Assembly (NCBI GenBank): GCA_025716815.1
Contig: JAIXMN010000012.1
Coordinates: 682,001 to 746,000, forward strand
DNA: 64,000 nucleotides
DNA from: Dichotomocladium elegans
Lineage: Eukaryota > Mucoromycota > Mucoromycetes > Mucorales > Lichtheimiaceae
Direction: 5' to 3'
Below are positions 35,003 to 46,586 of this stretch, piece by piece. The translations under genes and the position numbers were made by a program. The notes beneath the pieces were generated by a model that worked only from the letters and a program-made list of their open reading frames with translations, was not told where the DNA came from and made no database searches. How positions within the stretch are numbered: position 1 is the first letter of the stretch; every line of letters begins with the position of its first letter.

Positions 35003-36174
35003 ATGACAGACTTTTATAAGAAACTCCTTGCTTTGTTGCGAGAACCCAGCGATCTCGAAGGTTATTCTAAATGCAACTATCATCATAAAAACAAGAAGTC
35101 GGACCTTACCAGTCTGATGCGTTCCTCCAGGTTGTGATCCATCTGCTGTTGAGCTGTTTCGTCGCATTGTCACGTCGTTGCCGGCCATCGCCGATCCGGA
35201 CTATGATTACAAGCGTGCTCATGAAGAGGGGACTGCATTATTGGATCATGCGCAAGAGTCGGTACTTTTGTACCCCTACAAGAATGTACCTGTTTGCTGG
35301 CGATGCATGATCATGGAAGCGAGTATACTCCAGGCCGTATGTTTGCTTGGTGAAACGACGACGGCTGGGCAGCAGCCACTTGAGACTGCGCTTGCGCGCA
35401 AGGTGATCCGGATCCTGGATGTCGGTTTGATTGTGAGTGGTGCGCCTGGCCCACACAGACGCAAGGTAACGTTAAAAGTCCTTCAAGCGGTGCAGGATGA
35501 GCTCACCCGACGAAGTGGGGCGGTGTCGTCGTCGTCTGTTGGCTGCGCGTGGCCGCGGCGCCTGGGGTTGGTCACGTCTTTGCCAGAGATCGACGGGGCG
35601 CGCGCGGTACCTCGTCTGGCGCACGTTCCGGACTTTATTGAGTTTGTGACGCGGATCACGTGCGCGGACGCGACGCCGTTCATCATTCCTGCGGGTGCGA
35701 TCGCCGACTGGCCTGCGATGGAGCGATGGGGGTCTGTGGCGTATCTCTTGTCCGTCGCGGGCGACCGGGTCGTACCTGTCGAGCTCGGGCAGCAGTACAC
35801 GGATCAGCAATGGCAGCAGAAGCTGATGCGCTTCGGCGATTTTGTGACAGACTATGTGCTCCAGGGCAAAGCGGCGTATCTTGCCCAGCACGACCTCTTT
35901 TGCCAGATCCCCGCACTCGCTCGCGACATCCAGGTGCCCGATTACTGTTACGCCGAGCCAGAGCTTGTCCCCGGCCTTTACGATCACGCACCGCCCGATG
36001 TGATCAAGAACGCCTGGTTCGGACCCAAGGGAACCGTATCCCCACTTCACCAAGACCCCTATCACAACGTCCTCGCCCAACCTGTCGGGGCCAAGTATCT
36101 GCGCTTATACGCTCCCTCTCAGACACCCTATCTCTATCCCCACGATGGCATCCTGTCCAACACGAGCCAGGTAC

Positions 36175-36205
<31 letters not shown>

Positions 36206-36487
36206 GCGCTTCTCTAAAAACGAATCATCGGCACTTTTATCCCCCCTGCGCGCCTTAGGCCGATGTCGAACACCCCGATCGAGAGGCATTTCCTTTGCTC
36301 GAAAAGGCTGCATATTTTGAATGCCTTCTTCAGCAAGGAGAACTCCTGTATATTCCAGTAAGTGAGAGCACTTTATAGGAGAATATATGTTCTAGTGTAT
36401 TTATGAGAGAACTTCGCAACTTAGCCAAGGTGGTGGCATTATGTCCGTTCCTTATCCACCAGTTTCAGCGTCAGTTTTTGGTTTTAG
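35003..36487 (+). CDS. KDM8: JmjC hydroxylase KDM8/JMJD5 homologue
   Basis: Four exons: 35003-35060, 35131-36170, 36259-36357, 36425-36487 (419 aa, versus about 416 in human). The helical N-terminal half includes YKNVPVCWRCMIMEA. The cupin/JmjC part has the Fe(II) ligands HxD (His326, Asp328 in SPLHQDPYHN) and a distal His404 in RWWHYVRSLS, and ends in the family-typical SFSVSFWF. JMJD5 is a 2-oxoglutarate-dependent oxygenase reported to hydroxylate arginine residues; histone-tail protease/demethylase activity is disputed. The second intron opens with a GT microsatellite (36175-36202), and the last exon has only 20 sense codons. The gene converges with the Mil1-like gene, with 55 bases between stops. 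Confidence 0.93.
36175..36202 (+). repeat. (GT)14 microsatellite inside KDM8 intron 2
   Basis: An uninterrupted GT run starts four bases into the intron, immediately after the GTAC of the donor, so repeat slippage could offer many alternative GT donors. Seen directly. Confidence 0.95.
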
Positions 36488-36542
36488 AATAAAAACGTGA
36501 GGGCAGATGTCTGCTGTAGTCCTCACCATTGGCATCTTAATA

Positions 36543-39499
36543 TTAGTTGGCGGTTGTGGTAGAATTGTAAGAATGTTGGGCACTAGAGTAAGACGATGAA
36601 ACAGGCAGTGTTCCGGGATCAGATTGCCGCTTATGTTTTCGGTTGTAAAAGGATCTGGACTGTTGAGATACCGGGGATGGGTTCGTGTTTTCGTGAAGCG
36701 CTGATAAAGACCGACGATGCTCTGACAAAACTGATGCCCGACCTGATGACAACGAGCTGTACCGGTGGGGCGACGACCAAGAAGTCCGTCTGGAGACAGC
36801 AATGATTTCGGCGAGAATGTCGCCCTCAGCCGTGCGCTCACCATTCGACCTTGATGACAGAAAACACTCGACCTTTGGCGCTCCGTACTGGATGGACGCC
36901 TTTCCCGAAGACAGAGAGGATATGAAGGAGCCGGAACCCCGTTTCATGTTGGCAGGTCGGAAATGCTCGAGCTGCTGTAGGTCATAAACGGATCTTGTTG
37001 GAAGTGTATCCTTGAAAACGGTGCATATATATGTACAGCACATATGCTTTCTTTACCTTAGACAGCGACAGGTCCAACACAGGCTCTTCACCCTCATGCT
37101 CGCGCCAAGCGAGTCTTTCCTTATCAACTGGCGAGACCAAAAAGCCTACGTGTTCGAGTAATTGGGGCATGCTGGTACGGTAGCTGAGATGGCCGCGCAC
37201 CATGCTCGTGCAGTCGATATTCTCCAATTTGGCATTTTTGTCGCCCAGGCATATCGGCTTCAGGCCTGCTACGCTGCCTATGCCTGCGGTCGTCGATGCA
37301 CGGAACAGAAAGCCAAGAAGCCAATCATTGCTGCAATAGCCATTGATGCACCTGCCGGCCACAACGCTCGCGCATGCTGCCCACTCGGCCGCTGAGGCGC
37401 TCACGGGTGTGCCAAAAAGGGCAACGTGCTCTATTAGACCAAAAGCCTTCATGCGGGCTAATTCGACTAGGCAAAAGAAAATGACACGAGCACCGAGCGA
37501 GTAACCGACGAGCGTCACCGGGCGCGCGCCGAGATTGCGGTTCATGATGGTGTCTGCAAGGACCAGCCCCGCCAGTCGGGCCCGGTCAAGGCCATTATGC
37601 CAAGGATTGTCAACAAGATACCCAAGCTTGGTAAGGGCCAGCGGCCAGGCCAGGCCGGCTAGGAGTGCGCCCATGATGGTATGTGCGAGAGCTTGCTGGA
37701 CAGAGAAGGAAACCACTTCGGTTGCAAAAATACGAAAGGCACTACCGAGTTTCTCAAGCATCTCCGGCTCCCAGTAGAGCGTGTAGTGGTCACCCATTGC
37801 TGCACTGAGGACGCTGAATGGCAGCGCAGCAGTGTCCTTGGTCCCTTTCTTTGGAAGCCATCTGGAATAAGATGAGAACAGGCGTATGCGGTGGGGGTCA
37901 GCAAGAAAGTGATGATCGTACTGACCCAGAGACACTGATGATGCAATTAACACGATCGTTGATCGCTACTGGGACAAATTCGAACGTTTTGATGGTCTTC
38001 ATGCGCTTTTTCATGCTCTTTGCTTCAGATCAATTTGCGGTCAGTTGGTGCAATAGTATTCTACTCAGACGTCGTATTACCTCCAAGACCTGTGTTCGCG
38101 CAACAAGTATGTATCAATATCTCCTACTGCGTATATCCGTGGATGGATCACAATTACCTCCACCTATGCCTGTGGCACTGCCTGTGATGAGAGCAATGCC
38201 TGCGGTGCCATTCAAAAACCCAGTTGCCCCTGATAGGCCTGCAGTGGACAGGACGGTTCCGAGGCCGCCTGCAATCAGGGGCGCCATTAGGCCAGCGCTC
38301 ACACCAAGGATCGCCCCGCCACCCAGCGTCGCGAGGCCGATCATGACCTGCCGTCGTTTACGACGTTCCTTATTCCTCGTCATTTTCTCCGCCTGGTTTA
38401 GGATAGGCCTTGAGGTATGCATGAGTTCAGCCGCCACATTGGCAACGATTCTTTTATTGCGTTCGACCGCATCCTGCAAGAGGTAGTTTGAGACTCGCTT
38501 TTCAAATTCGAGCACGCTGCTCCTCGCGAGTCCAAAGTACTGCTTCTCGCAGAGCCGCTCTATCAGGATGCGAGAACGGGCATCCAGACTTTCTGCGCTC
38601 AGAAACAAAAGGAGTAAATCGCATATGATTGTCCAGCGCATGTCAATTTCCACGCTGTGCATCGCGCTGCTGCTGCTGCTGCTGCTGCTGCTGTTCTCCT
38701 TGTCCCGGTTCACTTCTGCAGCGTCATCCTCTTTCTGTGAATGGATCTGCAAAGTCTTGACAAGACCAAGGCGTCGGATCAGGTCAGAAGGCGAAACGTG
38801 ATGTTTAGCCAGGGATTCCACCATGTGAATTTCTAAAAACTGATGCGTTATTGTTGCTCGCCTTCAACAACAACAACCCCCCCCAATTTCTTATACAAAA
38901 ACGGGACCGAACCTGAAGGCTCAGCGCCCATGTGGGTATAAATGGAGCGCATCAAATTGCGTTGCCAATTATTGGCACTCATGCGAGCATATGCAGCAGC
39001 GTCTTTACTGCCGCCAACAATGCAGTCGTCGACAATCTCAAGGCTAGTCAGGTAGCACAACCCGATATAAGCCATTCGTTCTGCGTCTGAGAAAACGCGT
39101 TTGACTTGCTCTCGGTGATGGTCGTTCTCAAGCCCAGTGTTTTCCCGAAGAAGACGACATGTCCACACCTCGATGCTTCTCCTTGAAGACGGCGCATCAG
39201 GAACATCGCTTGTCGTCCGACTATGATGCGTGCTTTGTGCTGCTGCATCTCCACCGTCTTGGCGGCTTTCTAGGTCTCCTGCATCTGCTGCAGGCAGATC
39301 TGCTGAGGAGAAGTGTGTTGATCATCACAAAGAGGAAATTGCAGACCATGGAAAGAAAGAAAATACCTGCTTCGACGTCGATATAACAAGTTCCTTCTTC
39401 TTGATGGTTGTGCGAGACCTCTGGCGAGATGGCAGGAGAGGATTGATTTATCCAAAGTGAGTCCGGTGCCTGATCGGTCGATTCGGACTTTTTCATCAT
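36543..39499 (-). CDS. MIL1: DUF726/TMCO4 family alpha/beta-hydrolase-like membrane protein (yeast Mil1-like)
   Basis: Six exons: 39499-39367, 39302-38913, 38832-38158, 38022-37926, 37861-37057, 37010-36543 (855 aa). Family segments in order: WTCRLLRENTG, AERMAYIGLCYLTSLE, MVESLAKHHVSPSDL, a KERRKRRQ-flanked Gly/Ala-rich membrane stretch (GGGAILGVSAGLMAPLIAGG), FEFVPV with VNCIISVSGWLP, and the nucleophile elbow GYSLGARV (GYSLG about 551-555), followed by FGTPVSA. The C-terminal ~155 residues are Ser/Arg-rich and look disordered. Yeast Mil1 interacts with the AP-1-related mu chain in trans-Golgi/endosome traffic; any hydrolase activity is unproven. A Ser homopolymer (38671-38695) is coded by an AGC/CAG-type repeat. 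Two ATGs are adjacent at the start (39499, 39496). Confidence 0.88.
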
Positions 39500-39957
39500 G
39501 TAGTTTTCTTCCACTCTCTCTCTCTCTCTGCCGTTTATTCAGGTTAGATAGGCGCCCTTTGACACTTTTGTAAAGGTCAAGTAAAGGGAAAAAAAAGAGA
39601 TAGCATGCCATGAAATGAAATAGGTTTAAAGGCGACAAAAAGAGATGAATTTTAAAGTCAGACAGCATTGGCTCGCATGAGATTGACTCCATTGTGCGTA
39701 CAAGGACACCTTGAAACGGATGCTTGCTCAACAAACATTTGGGGACACCATCACTGTTGTTGTTATATGTAACAGCAGGGCATCCGACTGCGTGCTTTTC
39801 TATGATCCACTTGACGGACCTACGCCCCACATCATTAAATTTTTTGTATTTATGATACCCACCCGTAAAGCGGAACAATAAAGGTTTTTTTTTTATATGT
39901 CGTTGCATAAAAATTTTCTGAGCAGCCTTCTTCCCCTTTTTTGAACGATCCGTTTCC
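39500..39957. promoter_or_regulatory. divergent promoter region, Mil1-like gene / NAF1
   Basis: 458 bases between divergent ATGs, with a CT run at 39513-39528 and A/T tracts at 39583-39600 and 39883-39896. A long minus-strand open frame crosses this gap from 40043 down to 39270, but it overlaps the first exons of both real genes and has no domain, so I do not call it. Confidence 0.5.
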
Positions 39958-41717
39958 ATGAAAACGAGCGATCTCGCAGTTGTAGCAGCAATTGCTGCAG
40001 AAGAAGCTGCGGCCCGAGCTGTTGTGCCGGAGAGTACATGCATGGATCTTGATAATGAAACCGAGCAGAAGAAAGTGACGGTATGAGAGAAATCGGCTTT
40101 GGCAACGATGAACGATTAATTCATTCGATTATTCAGTCGGCTCCGGTGGAGACAAAAGACACCATCGACGATGCGATCAATGAGGGCGCAAAGCAAGAAG
40201 ATTATGACAGCAGTGATCTTGAGCTTTCGTCGTCGTCTTCTGAAGAAGAAGAAGAAAAAGATGAAGAAGAGGAGGAGGAAAAACGTTCCGTAGGGGGTTC
40301 GGGCGACGACGGTGAAGACGAGGACAATACGATGACGATCCTGCGAACGGCCAATGAGATTACCAAAGTTGTGGTCCAAAGACCAGAGTTTAATATCAGA
40401 CCCAATATGACTTTGTCATGCGTTGGTCATATCCATGAAGTGATCGATAAAGTCATTGTTATTCAAAGTGGTGCGAACGTGCCTGCGCTGGACATGGGAA
40501 CACTCTTTACTTATAGTGATCGTTCCATCATGGGCGAGGTAAGTGTGGTGTTACCTAGCAGTTCAAGTGGACAGGAGGAAGATCGGCATCTGACAGTTTC
40601 GCTTTCCTTCGTTCCTAGGTATTCGAGACGTTTGGACCGGTTTCCAAACCATTCTACTCGGTGCTTTTTAACTCTGCAGAAGAAATCGACGCGTCAAAAG
40701 CCGTGGTTGGCAGCGAAGTTTTCTTCGTGCCTGATTATGAACGAACGAAAGTGGTGCCGACGGAGGAACTCCGGAAGATGAAATACACGGATGCCAGCAA
40801 CATGTATGATGAGGAAATTTCAGGAAGCGTAAGTACACAATTCGCTTCGCTGGTTTGCAGCGATATTTTTCTTACAAAAATCATTAGGACGCAGAGTTTT
40901 CGGATGATGAAGCCGAAATGAAGTATAAACGATTCAAGAAAAAGCAAAAAGGGTAAATTTCTTCCGAAAGTAGAGCAGCATTCATGAATACTTAGAATTA
41001 ATATCTTTCTACAGGCGAGCAAAAGAATACGATAGTGCCAGCAATGAACAAAAGTACCTCACAAAAGACAAACCGTACAATGCTCCATATAAACGGCACC
41101 GTTTCTATGATGAACCAGATGATTTTGACTCTGCCTTGGCAGCTTACGAGCAAAGCAACGTCATAAACAGTCCTGGTGTGCCCGCAATTCCGCAGCGACA
41201 GGTCCAAAGCTATGCTGATATTTTTGAAGGCCCTGCCGTGCCTGCTCCCCCCATGGATCCACGACCATACAAGTCTCCCGAAGAGCTAGTTCGTGCGCAT
41301 CACAGAAAGAGCCATGCGATGCCGCAGAATATCCCGCCACGATCATCTGCGGGATATAGCAACGCACCATCTCTTCCGAGCACTGCTACTGCTACTGCTA
41401 CTGTTGCTGCTGCTGCTACATCTACCACTACCACTACTACTACTACTAAAACTATTATCACTACTACTCCTGCTCCGGCCGCTTCTCCGGCCTCTGCTCC
41501 TGTTGCTGCTCCTGCTGCTGCTCCTGCTGCTGCGACTTTAAATCCTATCGCAACGCCATCGCCAGTGACGCAGTCTCAAGTTAAACAAACGCAGAAGCAA
41601 CCGGTGCAATCTCAGTCTCAACAACAACAAAAGCAACAAAGCATCGAGCAACCGCAAGAGGGGTCGGCTCGTGCAGTTCTTCTAGCAATGCTTCAATCTA
41701 ATCAGACTCCGAAGTGA
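39958..41717 (+). CDS. NAF1: H/ACA snoRNP assembly factor NAF1
   Basis: Five exons: 39958-40080, 40137-40538, 40619-40828, 40888-40952, 41015-41717 (500 aa). An acidic segment (Glu/Asp run near residues 75-105) precedes the Gar1-like core: LSCVGHIHEVIDKVIVIQS, MGTLFTYSDRSIMGEVFETF, GPVSKPFYSVLF and VGSEVFFVPDYERTK. A lysine patch (KYKRFKKKQKG) and a long Ala/Thr/Pro then Gln-rich tail follow. Naf1 binds dyskerin/Cbf5 on nascent H/ACA RNAs and is replaced by Gar1 in mature particles, so it serves pseudouridylation and telomerase RNA stability. The tail is coded by ACT/GCT repeats (41382-41540), which also generate a spurious poly-Leu frame. Confidence 0.92.
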
Positions 41718-41828
41718 AACCACGTTACCATTTATAAACATTGTTCTAAATTATGCATCAGAAAAACCCCGTTGTACTGCATTTCTCTTTTTTCTTTTCC
41801 AACAAAAATAAAAGCTTCCCCCAAAAAC

Positions 41829-42183
41829 ATGTCACACTCACAGCAACAACACCGTGTCACAGTTGAGAGTATCGAGGATGATGGCGACAATATGATGATG
41901 GACCAAGGTCAGCAAATGAATCTTGCTTCAGAAGACCAAGAAGGGATTGCTCCCTCAGACAATTATACAGCTTGGGTAAATCGGGTGCAGGCGATGTGAC
42001 GGAAGAAAGCCCCCCGGGGCACTGTTAATCATCCGAGTGTTTATATAGCGCGAGGTGGACAAGGCCGAAGCACAGGCACGTCAAGAGCGTCAACAGCCTG
42101 GAGAAGCAGCCCACGCGCGCAAAAACGCGACTCAGACAGCGCATATCATTGAAGATTATATTCATCATCAGCGCAGAATCTAA
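41829..42183 (+). CDS. small uncharacterised acidic/charged protein (93 aa)
   Basis: Two exons: 41829-41975 and 42049-42183. The first exon is acidic (VESIEDDGDNMMMDQGQQM). The second is a charged helix (REVDKAEAQARQERQQPGE) ending in HIIEDYIHHQRRI. The intron has GTAAAT and TATATAG and joins in phase 0. I do not recognise the family. Size and composition suggest a small subunit of a larger complex, but this is only an impression. It starts 112 bases after NAF1 on the same strand. Confidence 0.6.
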
Positions 42184-43515
42184 AAAGCCTGCCGAACGGC
42201 CCTTCCGTCTTAATTAGTGAACAAAACTATTTGAATTTCCATATAAAAATATTTGGGTTATTGTATCAAAAGATCGAGGGGTGTCCCCATTCCCCCCCTT
42301 TGGTCTGGTAAAACGTTGAAGATGTGCCAAGGTTTGAGTCCAAGTTGGAAGGGGCTTCCGTTGCTAGCCTTAGAGTAACCAACAGAGAGAGAGATATCAT
42401 TCAAATCGGCCAAGCTCTTGTCCGTATGCATAATCACGCAAGGCGAGTCCTCGACAAATACACCAAAGTAACACCTCTTTTGCTTTAACCAGGTTCAACG
42501 CGTAGAGCTAACTATGTCTAGTAGCAAAAGGACGGGGTAGAAGTCCGACAGCTGTATTTGAAGGGAAAACGTCTAGCAAGATGTATCGCGGGGAAGGGGA
42601 GGGGTCTCGGTCCCATCGGCCCCCCCACTCTCCCCTTTGCTGAGGTCCAGATTTGCCTTCCGGTCTTTTGATGCATACCCAAGAATAAGAGGAACTACAG
42701 TATATTAAGCATACCCTGAGCGAGTGTGTGTGTGTGTGTGTGGAGATATCAAACCAGATCATTGGGAAATCCGAAATGCACCCCACTCCCAACCCATGTC
42801 TCCAGCCATTGACGTATGTCTGACTGCATTGTTTTCATTTGGTTCTTGCCTCATTCTCCCACGTGACAAAAACTAAAGCAGATGCAACCTATCCTTCCCC
42901 TGGATCCCACTATCTTCAGTACGCAGCCAGGCATCATGTAGTGTCATGGGGTTCGGTAATGAGGGCGGCATGACGTATTTCATCTCGCTCTTCCCCGAAC
43001 CATATAGTCCACCAATAGCATCTTCTATGCAGACGCCTCTTGAAGTCATGGCTCCCCCATATTAACATGCCCGGCCATCCCTAGCAATATTGCTATATTT
43101 TTATTTCTACCCAAGCTGAGCATGACCTTTCCATAGAGCTCGGGGTACCAGGTAGCGCATTCAGGACTTGCAAGTAAGCTTTAATATATATGATATGGGA
43201 ATGATGTGGATTGTTGAAATGCAAAGGAGAAATGATATTTTTTGTCTGCGAGGGGGATGGGAACAAGCATGGGATAATGTATATAAAGTATATAGAGTGC
43301 GAAGAGCAAGTGCTCTTCTTGAGTATATATATGAGGGTTATGGGGAACTTGTCGTTGCTGTTCAGTAGGCGAGATCGGTAGGAAAGGCCAGGATGGGAAG
43401 GGAGAGAACGTGGGGAGGGATATCTTCTTATCTGTTTGCTATTCTATGGGATAGAAAGGTGGAGGATATAGGCAAAGCAAGTATAGAACTTGTTTCGCTT
43501 GGCGCCCAGCGCTTG
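42184..43515. other. convergent intergenic region, no gene recognised
   Basis: Contains a C-rich run (42290-42300), a TG microsatellite (42725-42742), an E-box CACGTG (about 42861) and many short interrupted frames. A minus-strand fragment reading ELYGKVMLSLGRNKNIAILL (about 43140-43080) is protein-like but soon stops, perhaps a relic. Nothing more is supported. Confidence 0.4.
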
Positions 43516-44853
43516 TTAGCCGATTCTTGCTGTTGTTGCCCTTTCCTCATCCTTTTCTTCTCCTTCTTCTTCTTCACCATCGGATTCTATTATTTTTAGA
43601 ATATAGAAGGAAATGATAGTATGACTGACTTAGTACTGCTATCAACCTATGGCTATCCTCTATGCTAGCATGACTTACCCTCTTCTTGCTCGTATTGAGC
43701 CAATACGCGGCCTAGTCCCTTCACTTCGTAACTGAGTGCTGCCTGCCCTTGTTCGATCATTTTTTCCGTCATATGAAGCAATCGACAGAAAGTCTCATCC
43801 TTTTCCCACTCGTCATCAGATATGTCATCACCATTGGCAGTCGCAGTAGTAGGTGGTAGTGGAGGCACCACAAACGGAACTTCGCCGTTGATCTGGCTGC
43901 GCATCTTGGCTGCTTCCGATGCCTGTTTCCGAACAGTGGCTTCAAGCATGGCATTGACTGCAAGTAGGGACCGATTGGATATTTCAAGATCTTCGATCTT
44001 ACATACCGGTGTTAGCTTTAGGAAAACTATGCCTGCCCCCTTGCCAATGCTGTTTCCCATCGAGGGCATGTTCGATCATCACCCTCCCCTTCTTGCCCTT
44101 TCCCCGTGCAAAAAAAGCAATGAAATGACCTACCATCCGGTTAACCCGTGCTTCGTTGACAGGATTCTCTTCATCGTCATCCGCCTCATCGTCATCGTCA
44201 TCGTCGTCCTCATCATCATCTCTTTTTACATCACTTCTATAGTCCTCTTCCGCAATATCATCCATATCATCTTCATCTTCGTCACTCGCACTATTGCTGC
44301 TACTGCTGAAGCTGCTGTAGTGGTTGTTGAGGCTACTTGAATTGACAATCCGGCTGATTTCTTCAGGTCTAGTGATCGGACCGAGCACAGAACGGATCCG
44401 CTGCTCGTTTGGCGGACGGCTCTGTGGATAGGGCTGTTGTCCTGCAAGGGGTGGCTTGTGGAGCCGTGAAGGCTTGTAAATTTCGAAATGAGGACGATGA
44501 GGTGGCGAAGGTGGGGTGGGAGGAGCAATAGGGGGTAACCGGTTTATAGAGGACGTCGTTGTCGGCGTTTTTTGCCGCTGCTGCTGTTGTTGCTGTTGCT
44601 GCTGCTGCTGTTGCTGTTGAGGTGGTGAGGGTGGATGGTAAATGTTAATGTGGGGTTTGTCTTGAATGATTTTGCTGCCAGATGCCACTCGAATCTGTGG
44701 TCTCCGCGACACAGTCGGCGGAGCGCTTACAAAGCTTGAATGGGAAGCAATGGACGATACAGACGAGACTCGTGACGACGGTTTGGCTGGCGAGAAGCTG
44801 TGAGTAGGTCGAATGATATTGACAGCTTTCGGCGGAGCTGTGTCTTTGACCAT
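43516..44853 (-). CDS. uncharacterised low-complexity coiled-coil protein with polyglutamine
   Basis: Three exons: 44853-44134, 43997-43679, 43586-43516 (369 aa). The N-terminal 240 residues are disordered-looking: Ser/Pro-rich, a Q run of about 14 (44573-44620), Pro/His-rich, then an Asp/Glu stretch. The conserved-looking part is a coiled coil, RVNRMIEDLEISNRSLLAVN, continuing LEATVRKQASEAAKMR. A Pro-rich spacer, ETFCRLLHMTEKMIEQGQ and an acidic C-terminus follow. I know no function. An alternative acceptor at 44015/44016 would add six residues (LTPVCK); the one used keeps the heptads continuous. The last intron needs the TAATAG acceptor at 43587. Confidence 0.62.
44573..44620. repeat. CAG/CAA-type repeat coding polyglutamine
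   Basis: Seen on the plus strand as a (TGCTGT/TGC)n run. It encodes about 14 consecutive Gln in the minus-strand coiled-coil protein. Mixed CAA/CAG codons make it more stable than a pure tract. Confidence 0.9.
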
Positions 44854-45178
44854 CTTCCGTAAGTGATTGAGTGAACGTATTAATGAAAAATGAAGACGAC
44901 AGAATCAAATGGAAAACGAAAAAGAGGAAAGATTAACTACAATGCAGAAAAACTAAAGCCCCTCTGAAGAATTAAGGACATATAGAGCACGCCAGACCAA
45001 AACAAAAAGAGAAGGAAATAAGTTCAACTCCCTCTTTCATCAACCTCCTCCTTCAACAAATGAAAAAAAAAAGACTCAGGTGAGTTCTGAGGTAGCACAG
45101 AATTGCCTCTTTGGGCCAGGCTTCGTATATGTGCAAGGGCAGGAATAAACATTGAAAAATTAGACGTACGTACGATAT
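44854..45178. other. short spacer between two minus-strand genes
   Basis: 325 bases with A-rich tracts (45061-45070) and pyrimidine-rich DNA. It serves as CENP-L 3' flank and upstream region of the coiled-coil gene; no other feature is recognised. Confidence 0.5.
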
Positions 45179-46586
45179 TTACAGAGAGGGTTGGCTTATC
45201 AATGCAATAAGGATGTCAATGACGTGGAGCACCTGCTTTCGAGGGGTGTCTGGGAAGAACTGTTCAACGTGCAGACAGCCACAGTCCTATGGTTAGCGAC
45301 CGATCATTCTTTGCATAGTTAACTGCAAATGGGTATATAGCGAAATCAACGGACCTTAACTTTCCCGTCATGTGAAATGTTCAAAAGCGGCAACCCAACC
45401 CTCTGGAGCGCCAGATACGATGTCTTTAGGCGCGTCGAATCAAAGACCTGTTCCTGAATGACATCGAGCATCCTCGATCGGCCGGCACGCACACTACATA
45501 TACCATCCTAATGCATCAATACATTGAACTTTACAGCGAGTGTAGCTATCCATGCAAAGAAGAATACTTGCATGCCGTACATAGCCGCCAACTCATCCTT
45601 GTCGATTTGGATGGTGGCGGTTGATAAATTCTCTCGGTGACCGAAACTAAAAACGATATCCACCTTGCGCGACTTCTTGATCGGATCGGATCCTATTATT
45701 GGAATTTATTCAGTCGGCCCCTCCCATCTCCTTCGGTGTCCAGCCAAACCACGCCTTGGAACACCTTCGACGTACCTGGCACACGTTCTTCGTCGGTGGA
45801 CGGTAGGTCAAATAGATGGTCACACCACCAATCGAATATCGTTTCGATCGTTGACGGAGGGATTCTCAATTCGGATATTTGACAATCAAAAGTGCTTCTG
45901 AGCCATTCCAGCACTTCCATGGCTACCGAGACTGAGCATTTGGCCAGAATGAGAGGATAGAACGACAATGCATCTGGTAGACCCGCAGGCTTTGTCCGCG
46001 CCGGAATCATGACAATGCTGTATGTCTTGACATCTTTGCTGCGAAGTTCCAAAATACTTAACGCGATCTCAGCAGCGGGTATGGCTACAAGTAAAAGAGC
46101 GAGAGCGAGACGCTGAACCGCATGAGTTTTTTTTGCTCCCTCACACACACTCTCTCTTTCTGCCCTTCGTTTTCTCACGCACGTGCATTCCAATCCTGGA
46201 ACTTGAAAAAATCAATCGAAACATTATGAAGCTCTCCTTTGAAGCCCGATCGCAGCGTAACCCGTTCGTCGTTTGGAAGTTCCCTGCCATTGCGATTTCG
46301 TTTCAGGCGTAGAGCAGCGCATAATTGTTTCTCGAGTCTTCTTTCCTGTTTGACAACATCTTCCTCTCTAAATGTACACAGCGGTGTCGCACGGTATATG
46401 CTGAACGATTTGTTGGCCAATCTTGCTGAAGATCGCACGCAGAGACATCACATAGAGCCGAACACACACACACACGCACACACAAAATAACCGCCCAATT
46501 ATGAGAGACAGAGTTATAGAAAAAAAATAGTACATACCCAAGTTCGCTTGCGGCGACGATCGATGTTGCCTATTTCGTTTCGACAT
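45179..46586 (-). CDS. CENPL: kinetochore protein CENP-L (Fta1/Iml3-related)
   Basis: Six exons: 46586-46538, 46425-46183, 46084-45776, 45692-45568, 45507-45355, 45286-45179 (328 aa; human CENP-L is 344). Matching blocks in order: KSFSIYRATPLCTF with the following charged helix (human WTLYSLTPLYKF region), VLEWLRSTFDCQISELRIP (human FQKTFDCYFSPLAI), VDIVFSFGHRENLSTATI, and the C-terminal TRLKTSYLALQRVG with SHDGKVK and HVIDILIALI (human TRLVRV, HTDGKIK, LAYLTELA). CENP-L pairs with CENP-N in the inner kinetochore (CCAN) and helps connect centromeric chromatin to microtubule-binding complexes. The first exon codes only 16 residues, and two introns use weak donors (GTGCGT, GTCCGT). It shares a 147-base divergent promoter with WDR61. 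Confidence 0.8.
46461..46483. repeat. (CA)n microsatellite in CENP-L intron 1
   Basis: A CA run interrupted once by CG, inside the first intron of the minus-strand CENP-L gene (GT on the sense strand). Confidence 0.85.

Noticed and set aside
39270..40043. 257-residue minus-strand frame across the Mil1-like/NAF1 promoter
   Set aside because: It overlaps first exons of both real genes in another frame, shows no domain and contains the real intron of the Mil1-like gene.
41293..41541. Plus-strand poly-Leu frame in the NAF1 tail
   Set aside because: Frame-shifted reading of the ACT/GCT repeat of NAF1.
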